64,000 nucleotides of DNA from Neocallimastix lanati (nom. inval.) (taxonomy: Eukaryota; Neocallimastigomycota; Neocallimastigomycetes; Neocallimastigales; Neocallimastigaceae): NCBI GenBank assembly GCA_016946835.1, contig JACVTC010000080.1, positions 354,501-418,500 of the forward strand, given 5' to 3'. The notes beneath the pieces are model-generated. The model was not told where the DNA came from. It saw only the letters and a program-made list of their open reading frames with translations, and ran no database searches. The first letter of the stretch is position 1; every line of letters starts with the position of its first letter. The translations under genes and the position numbers were made by a program. Below, one piece after another: positions 36,981 to 49,454 of the stretch.

Positions 36981-39900
36981 AAGGTAGTAAATAATTAGCA
37001 CTAATTAAAGTTAAGCTTTACTAATGACTATGTTACAAATACAATCGTTAATTATTATGTAACATTAGTTAGTATAAATATATAATGCTTATAATCTACA
37101 TAATACTATATTATATATCAAACTTTTATACAATGCAATCTGTGTAAGAATACATGCAAATAATATTAATAATTAACAAAATTACAAAGTAAATATCAAT
37201 ATAGACACAATAGATGTGTATAATTATAGAAGTAACGAATAAAGTTTATTATTAGATATGAGATATGATTATATTTTAGTCATTGTATATATTTATATAT
37301 AACAACTATATTATTTACTTAAAAGCATTTAACATCTTATACATATTATCAAATTAAAAAAAAATAAAATAAGTAAATAAATAACAAATAAATGAAAAAA
37401 ATAAAAAAAATAAAAAATAAAAATAAAAATAGACGAATAAGTAAAATAATAACAAATAAATAAAAGAAAAGAATAATAAAAATAAATAAAATTTTTAGTA
37501 AAACAAGAAAATGAAAGTAATACGCATTTTTTTAAAAAGAAATCTTCAAAAAAAAATTTTTTTTTTTATTTAAATAGAATATTGAAACATATTTTGATAC
37601 AAAGATTTAATAAAGAATCAATCAATCATTAATAGTAATAATTTAATATAAATAAATGAATTTTAACAATTTTGTTTTAAAAGTGAAATAAATATTATTA
37701 GATGGATATTATTTTATTAGCTAATTCAACATATAATAATATTTGTCAAATAAAATAATCTTTATTATTATTTAAGTTTTTAAAATTCTTTATTCCATTA
37801 TTTATTATTTAAATTTTATATTTGGTGAAGCTTTGGATGTAATAATATTTTATTAATTATTATAATAAAATTAGGTATAATTAAAATGTATTCAATCTTT
37901 TGAATGTACCTTTCTAGAAATCTATCTTAATTATTGAATTTTAATATATTTTTTATCTGTTAATATATTTAGGTTATTGTTTCATATAATTTATACTTTT
38001 CTATATATTTCATAAATTTCCACATAAATTTATTATAATATTGTATTTTATTTTCATATTGTTACATTTAATTTATACTATCTTTTATATATTTATCTTT
38101 TGATATATCACATTGAATTTATATGTTTGTAAATAATATTAATTTAGATAAAAGGATTTAACAGTATTTAAATACATAATATGAATTAAATAATTATCTC
38201 ATTAATTTTAATTTATCATACTTATTAAAATTACTTAGTTTAGATTTATCAAATTTCATATATATAATTTTATTTAGTATTCAAAAAGATATACATAACC
38301 AGATATTTCTTGTATGGATAAAATCTACTATGTGTTTATAAAACTTTATGTGTATCAATATTTGCAAAACAACATAAATTGATATAATAAAGTAAATGTT
38401 GTAGAATAAAGTTTATTCCAAGTATAAAAAAAAAAAGAAAAGTGCAAGAATATAAAATCTTATGTTCTGTATAAAATAGAGCGAAATCTTTAAGTTATAA
38501 TTTAACAAATATTATAGATAGTGGATTTTAATAAATGCTATATTAAGAATTCTTATTTATACGACCTTCGTCAAAGGAATTATTTAAACTTGGTTTTTTT
38601 GAATTTCCATTTATGCTAAAGGTTTCAGTGGTTATTACGAACACACTTTGTTTACAGAATAGATTGTAAATTTATAAACCTGCTAAATTAGTAATCTACT
38701 TATCCTGATCCTTATCCTAGTTGTAATAATACAAATAGTGATTAAAATTATGAACATTGGCTTATGAATTGTTCATCTTTCAATGATTATAGAAAATTGT
38801 TTAAATAATTTAGATGATCTTCTTTCTTTTTTTTTTTTTTTTATTTCTTTTTCTAAAATTTTAGTATTAAAGAATTTTATAATGAAAAATATTGGTAATG
38901 TCAATAACAAAATTAATGAATCTGATAATATTAACAGCAATAGTAATTACAATAATAATAATAGTATTTAGTAATAATAAAAATAATGATGTACATAGTA
39001 TTGATGATTCAGATGAAAATAATATATATGTTGCTGTGGATAAAATAATTTTAATGATAGTAGTATTGATGAAATAATAATAGAGTAATGGTAGTGAATT
39101 CAACTAATATTAGGTCTGACAATAATGGATCTGAAAGTAGTAGTTCTAAAATTTTTCCTACTTAGAGGAAGATACATGTATAATAATAATAATATCATAT
39201 TTTTAGACTAAGAATAAACTTTATTTAATAATATTTAATAATAATAACAGATTAACTAAATAAACAAATTTGTGTAGTAACAGATTAAATCTGCTAACTC
39301 TTCAGATTTACTATTTCTTTCAAAGATTAGGGATTTCTTTAACACTGTGATTTCTGTTGTTTCTATTTAAATGGTTACTATGCATTAAGCACTTAAATAA
39401 AAAATTTCCAAGGCCACTGACATTAATATTACAGACTAATAGTGTCAAAAGCGTTCATATTCGTGGATTTGCTCATGCTACAGAAAGGACTCGAAATTCC
39501 TCTTCTGAAAGTCAAATAGTTAAATTATTTAACAAAATTTAATCATTTTAAATAAGAAAATTTTGAAGAAAACATAATATTGTTTAAACATTATTATAAT
39601 AACCATTTAGATAGATGAATAAAAATTGAATATTTTTATATAATTTTTGTTTTACAAGAACTATTGTAAATCCTATTCCATATCATTATGATTTATTACG
39701 GGATCCATTTATTAAAAAACTTATATAATATATCATCAAATGATCATTCTTTGATACTTATTGCATTATATTCGAATGCAAAGTCTGTTTGTAAAGATAT
39801 AAATAAAATTAAATATTTCATAATAGAAGTTCTTCATCCCATCAATGAATATAATGAATTTAAAATAGTAAGTATATCTGAAGATTCGATAACTTGTTTT

Positions 39901-40289
39901 TATTATTCAACAATAAAAATTAATTTCATAAAATTAATAATTATTATTAAAATTTAAATATTTGACTTCTTTATTTTATTTAATATAGTTTATTATATTT
40001 TATTTTTTATTATCATTTTAATAAAAATGTAATGAAAACTATATTATTATCATAATTTTTATAAAATTTATATCAAAATTATAAAATAATGTTTCAATTT
40101 ATAAATAATATAGGAATTAAATTTTATTATATTATTAATAAACATTATTTTATGCTATTTTTTTTAAATTTTATAAAAATTATGATAATAATATAGTTTT
40201 CATTACATTTTTATTAAAATGATAATAAAAAATAAAATACCATAAATAATGTTTTTATATATTATTGAATATACCTCTATGTTTACTTT
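36981..40289. other. Gene-poor stretch with short unrecognised frames
   Basis: Two short open frames stand slightly above background: 39357-39542 (contains SVKSVHIRGFAHATERTRNS) and 39688-39957 (contains ISSNDHSLILIALYSNAKS and SISEDSITCFYYST). Neither is recognised; they could be retroelement debris. 38890-39100 is Asn/Ser/Asp-rich low complexity in several frames. A diverged direct repeat of 42672-42843 lies at 37815-37996. A near-perfect inverted pair, 40000-40050 against 40180-40245 (ATAAAAATGTAATGAAAACT), flanks about 130 bp. Confidence 0.4.
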
Positions 40290-40800
40290 AGAAAAGAAGA
40301 AGTATTGAAAATTATTGATAAATGTTATATTAATTTTTATTGTAAAGATGATATATATGCCAATTCCATGTATGATTATACTGATTATTATATAGAAAAA
40401 CTAGATTAAAATGAAAATATAAAGAAATATATTATACATATTTGATATCTTTAAATCAGGAAAATAAAAAAATATGAAATGCATTGATAATTTTTGTATG
40501 CCAATTGAATGAAATAATGATTCCGAATGCTTATTTAATAAATATATTGATAATTGTTGCACTTTTGATGATGAAAATACAGTTGTGTATTATGACGATA
40601 TATATATATATATATAGGGAAAAGAAAAAAATAAATGAATTGAGGTAAGGCATATGGAAACACATATAGAAACATATGTAAGATTGACAAGGAATGTTCT
40701 ACTACACATATGAAGTATAAATGGTTATTGTAATATTAAAACTAATGAACCTTGTTATAAAAACATCGATAATAGAAAAAAATATCTTATTAAATTATAA
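40290..40800 (+). pseudogene. Decayed Cys-rich repeat secreted protein
   Basis: Fragments in shifting frames read: KEEVLKIIDKCYINFYCKDD; MKCIDNFCMPIE, stop, NNDSECLFNKYIDNCCTFDD ending in DENTVVYYDDIY; YGNTYRNICKIDKECSTTHM; and GYCNIKTNEPCYKNIDNRKK. The ND.ECLFNKCI.N.C.F.DEN and Y.NTC..D.ECS layout is a Cys-rich unit found in secreted gut-fungal proteins (recalled, not searched). At least three stops and two frame changes are present, so it is not functional. Confidence 0.45.
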
Positions 40801-41837
40801 TAATATTTTATTAAATATTTTATTATATATTTTAGTTTTAAGCTTTTATTTTTTAAATTATTTACATAATATAATATTATTAAGAATTTAAATATATTTA
40901 ATTTCTATTAAAGCCATTGATATGAAAATGATTTGATTTTTAATATAACATTAAATATTTTTAAAGCAATAAAAACATTATAACTATCATGACACACCCG
41001 ACTTATACTAAGCTACCATATTAAAACGGACCCATGCATATATAGGCATTTTTACAATTACTATTATTAGGTAATTCAATATTACATTTAGATTTAATAT
41101 ATTTATGATATAACTATTTCTTGTTACTATATCATAATTTCTCATATATATAAATAATATTATTATCGATTTACTAAATTTTAATATTATTATTAATATT
41201 ATGAAGAAAATTAAATTAAACATCACATTAATTTATATTATTATATTTGTACTAATACATTATAGTATTTATCTATACTTAAATCATACATGTAAATAAT
41301 AATATAGAAAAATTGAATATTTCCAATAAGTACGATTCATTGTAGAAATTTACTAACATATATAATAATTGTTTAAATTACTTTAATTGTTTAAATACCT
41401 AAGTTTAATCTTTACATAATTAAGTGGAATAAATAAATAAATTTTAATATTATTAAAAACCTAAGAAAAAATAAGTGGAGAAATAGTTTAAACTTCCTCT
41501 AGATAAGGAAATTCATTAACTAAAACAAATGAAATAAACTATATAAAAATGATACCATAAATAGATCTAAATATACAAACACTAAATATTATAATTGTTA
41601 TTAATATTCATAATATTATAAAAATTTAGTTATTATAATGATGTCAAATTAATGATAATAATATAATTATTAAAATTGTGATTATTTATTTGTTTAGATA
41701 TTGTATTAAATTAAATTTAATATTTCTATTAATTTGAAGTTTATTTAAAACTTAGTTGCATTCTCTACTTTTGTTTAAAAATGTATATATCACAATTAAT
41801 ATTCATTATAATATATGTTAATAATATGTTAATAATT
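40801..41837. other. Intergenic AT-rich DNA
   Basis: No gene seen. The minus-strand frame at 41008-41226 is hydrophobic low-complexity sequence and not credible. Confidence 0.5.
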
Positions 41838-42103
41838 TTGATAATTAAACTAGTTTTCTATATTTCTAACACTATAAGAATCCCATTGCGTAAGCCTTGT
41901 CTGAGAGGATTTACAGTGTCCAGCTCCTCTGGGATGGCAAGGACGCCACCTATAGTTGGCTCTGCTTTCCCTCGAGGATCGCGTAGGGTGCTTCTATATG
42001 GAGTTTCTTTGCTTATGGGGAGTTGAGAGCGTCGACGCCGTACCGGTATGGCAGTTAATCATACACCCATATTACTATATGGGGAAGACCAAAGTCTTCA
42101 GTC

Positions 42104-42144
<41 letters not shown>

Positions 42145-42153
42145 ATTAAACTA
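41838..42153 (+). mobile_element. Poly(A) retroposon with 15-bp target-site duplication
   Basis: TTGATAATTAAACTA occurs at 41838-41852 and again at 42139-42153, exactly bracketing a block (41853-42138) that is much richer in G+C and ends in about 35 A residues. This is the hallmark of target-primed reverse transcription (LINE or SINE). Just before the A tract is a stem-loop, GAAGAC-CAAA-GTCTTC, as seen at the 3' ends of some LINE/SINE families. With only about 250 bp of body it is a 5'-truncated LINE or a SINE. The frame crossing it (contains ARTPPIVGSAFPRGS) is not a recognisable protein. Confidence 0.85.
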
Positions 42154-43069
42154 AATAATTATAATTATAAATTATCATATTTATATGCATATTAATTTAT
42201 AGAGAATAAATATTAAAGTACTATATTTCTAAATAATTATAATAATTTTAAATTATGTACTTGTTAAATTTCTGTTAAAGTATCTCTAAATACAAATACA
42301 CTTTAGTTTATTTTAAATAATAGATTATTGTTATTAAATGTACACATTAATTAAAGTTCCATATTATAGTTATATACTTATTAATGAATGCTTCAAATAT
42401 TATTGTTTATTGAAATTAAATAATTTATATAGCATTTATACTATATCAGTAACTAAATAGTTAAATAAAAATTTATATTTTAATAAAAAAAAACATTTAT
42501 GATCTTAATAGTATTTATATAATGTTTTTTATTGTTATCAATCTGAATTATTTAAAATATAATTTATTACATGGAATACACTTATTATTACATTTAAATT
42601 TATCTAAAACTTAAACGTAATAATAACGTAATATTAATTCAAAAACAAGTGGATGATATTATATTAATTATTTGGTGAAGTTTTTAATGTAACAGTACTC
42701 TATTAATGATTATAATAGAGCAAAATATAATTTTAAAGTATTCTATTTCTTGATTATACATTTTTGAAAATCTTTCTTAATTATTGAATTTTAATATATT
42801 TCTACCTATTAATGTATTTAGGTTATTGTTTCATATAATTTACATTTTTCTATAAATTTATTAAATTTTATTTTCTTAAATATAGGATAATAGTATTGAT
42901 AATTGAATATTACAAAATATTATAATGTTTAATTATATATTAAGAAATATTATTTTAACAAGCATTAATTTAATGAAGATTCGTTATTTCGTCATATTTA
43001 CAAATAATCCCTTTAAACTTTTCATCCTTTAATTTATTATAATAAAATATTATTAAAATATTTTAGAAT

Positions 43070-43105
<36 letters not shown>

Positions 43106-43487
43106 ACAGTTACTGTTTTCAACACCCTTATTATCATCAATATCAATGTAGTAAATTTCATTGCATTGATAAAGTAGCCATAGCAGCTCTAGCACCAAGA
43201 ATAGCATGAGTAGATCTAATAGAGGACATGATGTATATATATTTAATAGTATATATATATGTAATAGATATTTTTTTTTATTTGTTTAAAATATTATTAT
43301 TTAGTAAGAATTCCTTCCATTTTTAGTTATCATCTACCAGAAATAATTCTTATATTTTATCTATACTTAATAAATAAAAAATGAATTGAAGAATTATACT
43401 TTCTTGAGAAAACTGGGCCTTTTTATATTTTTTGTATCTTCTTATTTTATATAAAAAAATAATAATAATTATTAAATTTTTTTTTAA

Positions 43488-43522
<35 letters not shown>

Positions 43523-44491
43523 AAAATTAATTAAAATGTTAATAAATGCCCATATAAATAATATTTTAATATATATTAAAGTATTATTTTTAATAGTATT
43601 TTAAGATAACTTAAAAAATATGATTATTTGAAATTAATTATAAATGATCAAATGTGCCAGTTTTATATGAAATACTAACAAAACAATTTGATAATTTTAA
43701 CCATAGAATTTGTTTTTGGTTTAATATATATTATCTATCAGTTTCTTTTGTGTTTTTTAAAGTTTTATATACATTTTCTATAGATTTACTTTAACTGTTT
43801 ACCGTTAATAAATAATGAATATAAATAAAAAAAAAAGTTATTGTTAAAAGATTTTTTTTTAAATTAAATGTAAACTTCTATTAAATATATTATATAATTT
43901 TTTTGTTAAAAATTTATTGATAATATATATATATAAATTCACAAATATTTTAAATACTATTAATATTAAAAAATAAAATATAAAAACAATAAAATAATAA
44001 GTGCTTACTTATATGATCATAGTTAGGCTTAATACTCTAACTATTTTTAGATGGCTATTAATATAAATAGTAGTAAATAGCGACAATTATTATTAATAAC
44101 CATAATAAGTCATAAGCTCTTTATATAAAGGTATATATTAGGTACGCTATAGAATAAATACAATCTAATGCTATAACTATAAAGATATCTAAGACTTTAC
44201 AGAGTAATAACTTATATAGGATATATAGGATAAACTACTTAAATCAAAGTGAGCATTACTAACAGAATATAGATATTGATTATATATTAAATAAATTCAC
44301 AGGAACTAGTAACTATCTATAAATATATCTTAATCATAAATATGATGAATCTATAATGTTGATAAATATTCATAAATATTCATATGACCCACTCTATAAC
44401 ATAATAAGCTATAGATGCTAATACTTATGTTATATTTATATCATATATATTAAATATAAATATTCAGGTGATATATGTATGATAATATATA
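42154..44491. other. Gene-poor stretch, change of base texture near 43990
   Basis: No intact gene. 42672-42843 is a diverged direct copy of 37815-37996. From about 43990 to 44490 the sequence loses its long A/T runs and takes on a mixed TAGCTATAAG-like texture similar to 45890-46160, 47280-47700 and 57340-58660, suggesting a common foreign or older origin. Confidence 0.5.
43105..43229 (-). pseudogene. Gene fragment followed by an A tract, possible retrocopy
   Basis: On the minus strand it reads MSSIRSTHAILGARAAMATL then SMQ and a stop. Another frame carries on as NEIYYIDIDDNKGVENSNC and then runs straight into about 33 A residues (43104-43072). The first 23 residues are rich in Ser, Ala and Arg with no acids, like a presequence for the hydrogenosome. 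The A tract would fit a truncated reverse-transcribed copy, but there is no target duplication and no stop before the tail, so this is tentative. Confidence 0.3.
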
Positions 44492-44873
44492 TGATATGCG
44501 GGACTTTTATGTGCAATAATTTATAAGCAGTGGGTTTTTAAAATAATGGTTGTTTAGTAAATTTTATTAATAAATTATAATATTCGTACAATTAAAATAA
44601 TAATTCTAATTCCTAAAATTTTACAAGAGAGTTCTCTATTTCTAATATAAATAATTTAATCTATTTATAAGAAATAGGTAATATATTAATCATATATTCT
44701 AATATATAGAACTATATAAATTTTTTATGAATTAAAGCAATATAATTATTATAATTATAATAATACATTTTGAAATAAAATAAAATAATTATTATCAAAA
44801 AGATATAAATTTAATATTTAATAATTAATATTAAATATACAAATATGTTACTACACATATTTGTTTTATATCA
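44492..44873 (+). mobile_element. Solo LTR, TGATAT family, copy with TATA duplication
   Basis: Begins TGATATGCGGGACTTTTATG and ends TTTGTTTTATATCA, so the ends are short inverted repeats TGATAT/ATATCA. It aligns along its whole length with 47704-48089. The flanking tetranucleotide TATA (44488-44491 and 44874-44877) is consistent with the 4-bp duplication at the other copy, though weak in AT-rich DNA. No internal retroelement region accompanies it. Confidence 0.75.
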
Positions 44874-44924
44874 TATATGGTTAAACCTGTAGTTTCATTT
44901 AGCAATATTTTTTTAAAAGTTAAT

Positions 44925-45015
44925 AAATAAATAAATTAATAATAAAACAAATAAATAACATATGTAATTTAAATAAATTACTAAATTAATAAAAAATAAA
45001 TAATTAAAACTATAA

Positions 45016-45050
<35 letters not shown>

Positions 45051-45451
45051 ATCTAAAATCAAAATTTTTTTTAAAAAAAAAATATTTATATAATAAATTT
45101 ATTATTATATAAATATATAATAATAAATACACATTAGAATTAAAGCTTTAAAAAATAAAATGTTTTATCACACGTTTTATAATTTTTCAAAATATAAATA
45201 AAACGAATAATAATATTAAATATATAAAAAAAAATTAAAAAAATAAATAATTTAAAAAATGTAAAGAATAATAATTTAAGATATAATTATTAAATTTAAA
45301 AAATAATATTTAAATAATTAATTGGTCATTTTTACACCTTTTAAATTCTTGCGTAGTATTTTATAAAATCTTAAGCTTTAATAAAATTATTTTAATATTT
45401 AATAAATATTAATATATATTTTTAATAAAAGAAATATTTATAGATAATCTA

Positions 45452-45488
<37 letters not shown>

Positions 45489-46755
45489 CAATTTTTATAT
45501 ATAGTTATATACAAATCCTTTTTAAAATTATTTATAAATTTATTATTTATTTATCTATTTATTAAAATTTTGTGAAACTCACCTTTTCAGATCCTGAATA
45601 AGCGGAATCTGCCCATTTTCGCCCAGTACCGCAAGGATTCTCTATTTCATGAGGAAACGAAATGAAATTTTTCGAAATGCACTTCCCCGTAGTTTATTTC
45701 ATATTTCGAGTATTAATTTTATTTTTATTTTACTTTATTTTATTTATTTATTTATATATATGTGTCTCTTGATCTTGATTTTATACATAATGGTACTATT
45801 ATCAAAAAAGAAGAACTTTAATAGGTTTGGAAGACTATACGCTAGCAATTATTGTTAGTGAATTATTTATCGATTAAACTAGTATTTATATTAGATAAAT
45901 AAAGAATTGTCATAAATCATAATCACTAGCTAAGTATTGAATTTATAAATATAATAAATATTTAAATAAACTAACCTTTTATATCAGAATAAAATAACTA
46001 CTACCAACTACACAACTGATATATTCAAAAAAAAAGTAAATATTTAGTTTAGCTAAATATATTAGAGCTGATAATACCAATAATAGCTAGGGACTAAATA
46101 TTTAACTAGTTAATCCAATGCCATAGGACCTAAATAATATTAAATAAATAACTAAATAAACTAATTAAAATAATACTAAGTATATATATAAATATAGTTT
46201 TATTTTATATTTTTTATATTTTTTTTATTTTTTTTTATTTTTTATTTTATATTTTTTATTTTTATTTTTTATTTTTTATATTTTTTTTATTTTTTTTTTA
46301 TTTTTTATTTTATATTTTTTATTTTATATTTTTTATTTTTTATTTTTTATATATATATATATTTTTTTTTTATTTTTTATTTTTATTTTATATTTTATAT
46401 TTTTTTTATATTTTATACTTTAAATATATATACATTTTTTTTATTTTATATTTTTATATTTTATACTTTATATTTTTTTTTTATTTTATATTTTTATATT
46501 TTATATTTTTATATTTTATATTTTATATTTTTTTTTTATATTTTATATTTTATATTTTATATTTTTTATTTTTTTTTTTTTTTTATTTTTTATTTTTTAT
46601 TTTATATTTTTTATTTTATATTTTTATAATTCTTTTTTTTTTATTTTTTTATTATTTATTTATTTATTTATTTTATTATTTATTTATCTATTTATTAAAA
46701 TTTTGCGAAATGAAACTTTTCCGAAATGAATTTTTGCGAAATGACACACACTCTT
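44925..46755. mobile_element. Composite palindromic element, copy 2 (partial)
   Basis: 44925-45470 matches the right half of the palindrome (13595-14115), including TTAATAATAAAACAAATAAA, TTAGAATTAAAGCTTTAAAA and ATTAATTGGTCATTTT. 45540-45700 has further CGAAATG motifs amid a GC-richer patch (CCCAGTACCGCAAGGATTC). 46200-46660 is an ATATTTT-type simple-sequence shoulder. 46690-46750 is the terminal motif block ending GCGAAATGACACACAC, as at 15465. The left palindrome arm is missing. Confidence 0.55.
46200..46660. repeat. ATATTTT/TTTTATT low-complexity tract
   Basis: Long run of T-rich words (TATTTTATATTTTT and similar), matching in character the shoulder 14182-14370 of copy 1. Confidence 0.9.
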
Positions 46756-47191
46756 TTAATTGTATAATTATATTTTATTAATATCTTTTCCTAAAATTAT
46801 AACCAAGTTAACTTTTCTATGTTTAATAAAAATAAAAATATGAAAAATGATTATTATTAGGATTATTTTCATATAAAAATTATAGTTGAATAATATAAAT
46901 ATATATATTATATAAGAATATAATATATTATAAATATTAATATAATAAATAATATCAACTATATATATTTAATTATAATAAAATAACCAAAACTATTTCA
47001 TTATATTATAATATATATAAGAATTATGTATTTTTAATAAAAACTTTAAAATAAATACTAATATTTAAGTTATATATAATAATATTCTTACTATATATAT
47101 TTAGAAGAAATTGACTATTTAATTTAATATACTTAATATTATAATTAATAATATTGAATAATATATTAATAAGAAATTATTTCAAATATTA

Positions 47192-47277
47192 TTATTGACA
47201 AAATAGATATAAATTTAATATTTAATAATTATTATTAAATATACAAATATGTTTCTATTCATATTTGTTTTATATCA
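47192..47277 (+). repeat. 3' fragment of a TGATAT-family LTR
   Basis: ATAGATATAAATTTAATATT through TTGTTTTATATCA matches the last 85 bp or so of the full-length LTRs at 44492 and 47704. The 5' part is missing. Confidence 0.6.
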
Positions 47278-47703
47278 ATAATATATCTATAATCATACAA
47301 TACTAAGTTCCATAATATCCAACATCTAAGTCTCTCTATAAGTCATAACTGCTGATTATAGTTATATTTATATTCATATATATATTGCTGCGAATTCTAA
47401 TATAGTAATGAGTAATATAACCATATATATAGCTTAGAAGGTAAATAAAGTACTGAATATTATGTCTAATACTATCAGTAATTGATTGTAGTATCTTTGT
47501 TATCGCAATATACTTATTATCAAATCATTCGATAAAATAATAAATAAAAATATCAAAATAATAAATAAACTAAGAACATGATATATGAGGTAACAAATCA
47601 TTATCAATATCATTCATTAGATAGTTAGTAAGTATTAGATATTTAATAAGATAGCTAAGTTATAAATACCATTAAGTCTCTTGATAAGTTATGATTCTGC
47701 TGA

Positions 47704-48089
47704 TGATATGCGGGACTTTTATGTGCAATAATTTATAAGCAGTGGGTTTTAAATAATGGTAGTTTAGTAAATTTTATTAATAAAATTATAATATTCGTAC
47801 AATTAAAATAATAATTCTAATTCCTAAAATTTTACAAGAGAGTTCTCTATTTCTAATATAAATAATCTAATCTATTTATAAGAAATAGGTATTATATTAA
47901 TTATATATTCTAATATATTGAACTATATAAATTTTATATGAATTACAGTATTATAATTATTATAATTATAATAATACATATTGAAATAAAATAAAATAAA
48001 ATAATTATTATCAAAAGGATATAAATTTAATATTTAAAAATTAATATTAAATATACAAATATGTTACTACACATATTTGTTTAATATCA
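47704..48089 (+). mobile_element. Solo LTR, TGATAT family, with CTGA target duplication
   Basis: TGATATGCGGGACTTTTATG ... TTTAATATCA, 386 bp, flanked by CTGA at 47700-47703 and 48090-48093. A diverged repeat of the flanks at 47326-47430 reads straight through (CTGCTGATTATAGTTATATT) and so shows what the site looked like before insertion. A solo LTR arises by recombination between the two LTRs of a full element. Confidence 0.85.
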
Positions 48090-49411
48090 CTGATTATGGT
48101 TATAAATATATTTATATTGATATATACCGCTTTGAAATAAATAAATAATATAACCTTATATTTAGACAAGTTAAAATAAATGAGCTATAACGATTGTATT
48201 AATAATGGATTATTTTGACTAAATTAAATAAAATGAAATAATATGTAAAATATTATTAAAAAAAAAGCATATTACATCAATTAATTGAATAAAATATAAT
48301 AATTTTTAATAGTTTAAAAAATATTAAATGAAAAATAAATAATACAATCAATAATTATTAATTAATAATTTATTCAATATTATCTATTATTAATTTTATT
48401 TCTATTTTTATTCTACTTTTTTTTTTTTTTTTTTTTTGTATTTAATATTCTAATAAGTATATATAATTATAATATAATTTATTTAATATGTAATTTTAAT
48501 AGCATTTATTATACAGACAACTTCGTTTTATTTAATTTTTACTTTATAATATTATTCCACTATTTATTTTATTATATCTACTAATTATTAAAAATATAAT
48601 TAATTTAGTATGAAATTTAAATAAAAATATGTTTTATTCATTCATTATAACGAAATAAACATTTATTCTAATAATTATTTTATTTTATTTAATTTGTACT
48701 TATGTATATTTCAATATTATTTTTAATATATTTTATTTATTACACAAAATATAAATTAATATTGTACATTTTTAGATAGTAACAACCTTTTTTATTATTT
48801 ATGATTATATAATTCTTTTAGTTTTATTTTAAAAATACAAAAGTAAAGCAATCATTTATTATTCAAAATAATTTTATTTTATTTTTTATATTATACAAAT
48901 TTTTATAATATAATTTATTATACAAATTTTTATAATTTAATTAAAAATATTTAATTAAAAGAAAGTTTATTATATAATTTCTTTTTTTTTTTTTTTTTTT
49001 TTTAAAAAAAAAATATAAATTATTTTATTTAATAATAAAGTTAATTATACCTAAAAAAATTATTAAAAAATGAATTTTATTTAAAAAAAAAAAAAACTAT
49101 TATTATTATTTAATATACTTTTAAATATTAAATAAAGTTTAAATCATTATGTTTCATATTAATTCATATTTATATGATCTACCGTATAAAATTTATGAAA
49201 AATATTAATATTTAATGATATTTTGTATACATTATGATTAATATATTATAATATATTATATTTACTATATATATTTTTTTATTATATATTATATACAGTT
49301 TTATGGTGTATTGTATATTTGTTAATATTAAATATTAACAAATAAAAAATCAGTAAAAAATTTTTTTTTTTAAATATCATAAAACTTTTTGTGTATTTTT
49401 AATATAATTAT

Positions 49412-49454
<43 letters not shown>

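Noticed and set aside
41781-42026. 81-codon frame with ARTPPIVGSAFPRGS
   Set aside because: Starts in flanking DNA and crosses the target duplication into the retroposon body, so it cannot be an ancestral coding unit.
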